From NCBI RefSeq assembly GCF_003987145.1, contig NZ_PIPL01000001.1:930001-994000 (forward strand): 64,000 nucleotides of DNA, given 5' to 3'. Both the position numbers and the translations under genes were made by a program. Positions 60,759 to 64,000 of this stretch are shown piece after piece. A model generated the notes under the pieces. That model saw only the letters and a program-made list of their open reading frames with translations. It was not told the origin of the DNA and searched no databases. The DNA is from Aliidiomarina minuta (GTDB lineage: Bacteria; Pseudomonadota; Gammaproteobacteria; Enterobacterales; Alteromonadaceae). Position 1 is the stretch's first letter; every line of letters starts with the position of its first letter.

Positions 60759-61598
60759 TTAATTCTCTGTTAATGAATCACGCTGACGACCACCAAAAGT
60801 AGCCATCAAGCTAGCGAAGAAAGCGCCTATCAATAATGCCAGGAACATCCATAACGCGGTCCGTGCAGCTGCACTACGAGCATCATCAAGGGCCTCTAAC
60901 GCGGCTTCTGCCTGTTCCTCAGCGCGATTGTATATGTCACTTACACGCTGTCCGGCCTGCTGCTGGCTTAACTCAGTATGGCGCGCTACCAGATTGGCAA
61001 GATATTGTTGGTCATCCTGAATTAATTCACCTTCACGCAAACTGCGGACCACAATAGTTGTGACCTCACCCCGGACTTCTTCGCCAGGCCGCTGCTCAGC
61101 ATCCTGGCCACGCAACAACGCATCAATATAATAATCCGGAGAATCAAAAGCCTCTTCGACTGAACGCTCGAGCGCAGGACCTGCAGCCTCAGTTAACTCG
61201 GCGCCCGCTTTGGCACCACTGCTTAACAGGCTATGGATACTACCCGCCATAAATATAACGACGACCAGGGTGGAAACTGACCAGGTAATCAAACCATGCG
61301 CGGTATCCCGAAAATAAACTTCATCGTTATTTATACCCGGCCATTTTACACGCAGTCGCCCAGCTAAATACCCGCCTAAACCAGAAGCAGCCAGCTGGAT
61401 AACGATTACCCATATAATAGTTGAAACCCCTAGGGTTTCTGCACTGGCCCCGGAATCAGTCCAGGGCGATACTGCCGTCAGCCCAAAACCAAACCCCAGC
61501 ATTAATAAAATAAATGACAGTGCTGAAGCACAAGCCGCACCTGCAAATACAGCGCCCCAGGAGACGGCTCCCGTATTGTTGGAAGATAAAGTTGGCAT
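60759..61598 (-). CDS. Multi-pass membrane protein, unknown
   Basis: 279 aa. Four membrane helices: two N-terminal (FAGAACASALSFILLMLGFG and IWVIVIQLAASGLGGYLAG), one near LITWSVSTLVVVIFMAG and one near the C-terminus (TALWMFLALLIGAFFASLMA). A long acidic helical loop lies between helices 3 and 4. No family recognised with confidence. AAGGAAAAT precedes the start. Confidence 0.65.
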   Translation of the reverse strand: MPTLSSNNTGAVSWGAVFAGAACASALSFILLMLGFGFGLTAVSPWTDSGASAETLGVSTIIWVIVIQLAASGLGGYLAGRLRVKWPGINNDEVYFRDTAHGLITWSVSTLVVVIFMAGSIHSLLSSGAKAGAELTEAAGPALERSVEEAFDSPDYYIDALLRGQDAEQRPGEEVRGEVTTIVVRSLREGELIQDDQQYLANLVARHTELSQQQAGQRVSDIYNRAEEQAEAALEALDDARSAAARTALWMFLALLIGAFFASLMATFGGRQRDSLTEN

Positions 61599-61793
61599 AT
61601 ATTTTCCTTAATCTGAATATGAAGTTAAAATGCTTTCACTTTTGAGCATAGACCAGGCATATAAGGGCTGCCTGTAAGTGCTGTGTAAAGGTGAGTGTTT
61701 ACCAACCGCTTTTCTTTGCCTGCTTTGAAAACTCAACTATAAGATAGGTACGGATAAATATTTTCCGCATAAACACACAGTCAGGAGTACAAC

Positions 61794-62024
61794 ATGACAA
61801 GTATTAAGGAAGTTGCAGAAAACGCCCACAAAGGCATCGACCATGCGGCTGACGCTGCGATTAGTGCCAATGCAAGCATCCATCACAAAGGACAGCAGGT
61901 GAAAGCAACTCAGGAAGAATGGGTACAGGAGATCAAAAGTTACGTGCAAAAGAACCCAACAACCTCTATCGGTGTAGCCGTGGCTTCAGGTTTCATTCTG
62001 GGCTGGATGTTACGCCGCCGCTGA
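61794..62024 (+). CDS. DUF883 (ElaB/YqjD-like) protein
   Basis: 76 aa. Amphipathic helical body and a C-terminal membrane helix with the family end GVAVASGFILGWMLRRR. E. coli relatives YqjD and ElaB anchor ribosomes at the inner membrane and appear in stationary phase. It stands alone. Confidence 0.85.
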   Translation: MTSIKEVAENAHKGIDHAADAAISANASIHHKGQQVKATQEEWVQEIKSYVQKNPTTSIGVAVASGFILGWMLRRR

Positions 62025-62299
62025 GTCAATAACCTTTACCGACTCCCATAATGGCATCACGATTGACTCTGGATGCCCGCTTTATCTGCAACAAACCCGC
62101 TACCAGCGGAACCTGAAAATCAGTGTCTGTGACCTGGCATGAAAGTAGCTCACAGGCACTGCAACGTTGCATCCTTCTAAAAACCGCTCAATTATAACTT
62201 TCACTGATCCAAATCCCCAATCAAAAACGTAACTGTATCCTGAGTTTTCGAAAAAATTGAAGTGTACATATACCAGCTGTAGTTACCAAGGGGTATGGG

Positions 62300-63586
62300 A
62301 TGTCGAAGCAATCCTCTTATGAAATGCTGACCTCTATGGTGTGGCAACTACAAAGTACCCTCGACCACGTCGGGGCCTATGTATTTACAAAAGATCTGGA
62401 AGGCCAGTACACCTATGTTAACAGCATGGTGTGCGAGCTATTCGATCTACCCGCCGAAGCTATTATTGGTAAAACCGATGATAGCTTCTTTGATATGGAT
62501 GAGTCCCAACAGCTTATTGAAAATGATCAGCGTGTCATTCAGCAGGGTATCAATATTGAAGGCGAAGAGCGCCACGTCCTTCAAGGTAGCGGCCGCATAC
62601 GCTACTACTGGAGCGTCAAAGTTCCTTTACGCAATCCTGGTGGCAAAATTGTAGGTATGTGTGGTATTTCTACGGATATTACCGAACGTCGCGCCATGGA
62701 AAAACAGATGCGCGAACAAAAAGAATTGCTGGATACTGTACTCAATAACGCCGATGCTAATATCTTCATGAAGAATCACCAAAGCCGCTACCTCTATGCC
62801 AATCAGAATACAGCCCAGCTTTTTGGTTTGTCACAACAAGAGCTGATAGGGAAAACTGACTTTGAGCTGATGCCAGCAGAACAGGCAGAAAAGTTTGTTC
62901 AGTATGATCGCCAGGTTCTGAACTCAGGTGAAAAAACAAAAACTGAAGAAACGGTCATTGGCCACGACGGCGTCACACGCCATTATTGGACCATTAAAAT
63001 TCCCTTAAAAAAAGAAATAGAAGAACCCGCTTTCATTGGTATAGCCACCGATATCAGCGATTTAGTCGAACTGCGCGAAAAATTTAAGTTACTGGCTCAT
63101 ACCGATGCACTTACCGGTATATATAACCGCCGCTTCCTGTTTGAAAATGCAGAACGTGAGCTGAAACGAGCTAAACGAACGAAAAAAAGCTTTTCAGTCA
63201 TCATTATTGATATTGATCATTTTAAAAAATTTAATGACAGTTTTGGCCATGCTCAGGGCGACAGTGTGATTAAATCCGTCGTGGAAGCCTGTCAGCAAGT
63301 GGTGCGTGAAACTGATTTATTAGGCCGCATCGGCGGCGATGAGTTCGTTATCGTAACCCCCGAATGTGGAAGCCATGCAGCCTTAAAAGTCATCCATCGT
63401 CTGCAGGAGAAAATAAACTCTTTGCAGTTTAACTGGGCAGAAGGTAAATCGCTAAAACTCACACTCAGTATTGGTCTTGCTGTGTATAATGGGACTGAAA
63501 CTTTCGATCAAATACTGGCCCGGGCCGATCGGGCACTGTATAAGGTTAAAAAGAACAACAGAAATGGTGTGGAGATGGCCGAATAA
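62300..63586 (+). CDS. Diguanylate cyclase with two PAS domains
   Basis: 428 aa. PAS 1 (about 15-135: GAYVFTKDLEGQYTYVNSM) and PAS 2 (about 145-260: NIFMKNHQSRYLYANQN), each ending in the STDITE/ATDISD junction, then the GGDEF domain with TDALTGIYNRRFLFE and active RIGGDEFVIV. No R-x-x-D inhibitory site directly before GGDEF is evident. Soluble. It makes c-di-GMP in response to an unknown signal. AAGGGG lies before the ATG. Confidence 0.93.
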   Translation: MSKQSSYEMLTSMVWQLQSTLDHVGAYVFTKDLEGQYTYVNSMVCELFDLPAEAIIGKTDDSFFDMDESQQLIENDQRVIQQGINIEGEERHVLQGSGRIRYYWSVKVPLRNPGGKIVGMCGISTDITERRAMEKQMREQKELLDTVLNNADANIFMKNHQSRYLYANQNTAQLFGLSQQELIGKTDFELMPAEQAEKFVQYDRQVLNSGEKTKTEETVIGHDGVTRHYWTIKIPLKKEIEEPAFIGIATDISDLVELREKFKLLAHTDALTGIYNRRFLFENAERELKRAKRTKKSFSVIIIDIDHFKKFNDSFGHAQGDSVIKSVVEACQQVVRETDLLGRIGGDEFVIVTPECGSHAALKVIHRLQEKINSLQFNWAEGKSLKLTLSIGLAVYNGTETFDQILARADRALYKVKKNNRNGVEMAE

Positions 63587-63988
63587 ATGACCTGTCAACA
63601 GTCAACAGCACCCTGCCCATGCGGTAGCGGCAAGCCTTATAGTAGCTGCTGTCAACGCTACCACCAAGACCATGCAATACCCGCTTCACCAGAAGCCCTG
63701 ATGCGTTCACGTTACACCGCTTTTGCCCTGAAGCTTGCTGACTACCTGATAACAAGCTGGCATCCCAGTAGCTGCCCGGCTGACCTGGATCTGGATAATT
63801 CACCGACATGGTTACAATTGCAGGTGCTGTCTTCGTCGCAACACGGCGATGAAGGAAAAGTTCACTTTCGGGCACTGCACACTGAGGGCAAGGGGATAGG
63901 TTTTCTCGAAGAACATTCAACATTTGTAAGAGAAGGCCAGCGCTGGTACTACCTGAGTGGCGAAACCACTCAGGGGAGGCTGACCTGA
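63587..63988 (+). CDS. ychJ: YchJ-family SEC-C motif protein
   Basis: 133 aa. CPCGSGKPYSSCCQRYH is the SEC-C zinc motif, RSRYTAFALKLADYLITSWH the family core, and HSTFVREGQRWYYLSGE the end. Typical YchJ is 150-160 aa; this one lacks a second SEC-C tail. It begins one base after the cyclase stop, so the two are coupled. Function unknown. Confidence 0.9.
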   Translation: MTCQQSTAPCPCGSGKPYSSCCQRYHQDHAIPASPEALMRSRYTAFALKLADYLITSWHPSSCPADLDLDNSPTWLQLQVLSSSQHGDEGKVHFRALHTEGKGIGFLEEHSTFVREGQRWYYLSGETTQGRLT

Positions 63989-64000
63989 AGGACTTACAAC

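Overview
The window reads as the chromosome of a marine-type gammaproteobacterium. FadE, PurM/PurN, RlmA, YbiI, YchJ, AbgT, a QueH-type enzyme and an SsrA tag of ANDDNYALAA all fit the Alteromonadales/Idiomarinaceae-like range. I cannot name a genus from sequence alone. No rRNA, intact tRNA or CRISPR array is present; the one RNA gene I can support is ssrA (tmRNA).

Layout. 1-4.3 kb: an OmpA-family protein cut by the window edge, behind a large ice-binding-like (DUF3494) surface lipoprotein, then a Fur-box-associated ferredoxin-NADP reductase. 4.4-10.6 kb: an Asp-box lipoprotein, a broken mgtC, ybiI/DUF421, a haem-oxygenase-like di-iron enzyme with a methyltransferase, an LD-carboxypeptidase, and a decapitated yebG fused to the end of that gene. 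10.6-13.6 kb: three unassigned genes and a repeat-rich gene-poor stretch.

13,603-29,184: a 15.6-kb integrated element in the 3' end of ssrA. It is bounded by a 24-bp direct repeat of the tmRNA end. A P4-type integrase sits next to ssrA. The element carries an inovirus-Gp2/YagK-YfjJ-type replication protein, nine perfectly spaced 11-bp A-tract repeats (a likely origin), a RadC-AlpA divergent pair, a second copy of that pair in which RadC has lost its metal ligands and gained a membrane helix, a third AlpA, several tiny genes, and a FimB-sized recombinase. Its cargo includes an AAA+ ATPase/subtilisin-like protease pair, an NdpA-like protein with a three-helix membrane partner, a membrane-anchored winged-helix protein and a secreted HExxH lipoprotein. 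No capsid, tail or conjugation genes are present, so it looks like a satellite or mobilisable island. The two cargo pairs are the best candidates for an undescribed defence or conflict system.

29.2-64 kb: ordinary core chromosome. It holds an OYE-family reductase and WrbA, a GNAT-C39 fusion, purMN, DUF3108, fadE with a FadR-like operator, a thioesterase, a 2OG-Fe oxygenase, an S9 peptidase, two small outer-membrane barrels, an AbgT transporter, argE-rnhB-SDR, a pgsB-pgsC-pgsW poly-gamma-glutamate operon, queH, a cold-shock protein, rlmA, secreted msrB, a Tat-exported SDR, an AI-2E-type permease, a double-PAS diguanylate cyclase and ychJ. Three 54-bp near-perfect hairpins sharing the same outer arms are scattered here, and a half-copy lies inside the island.
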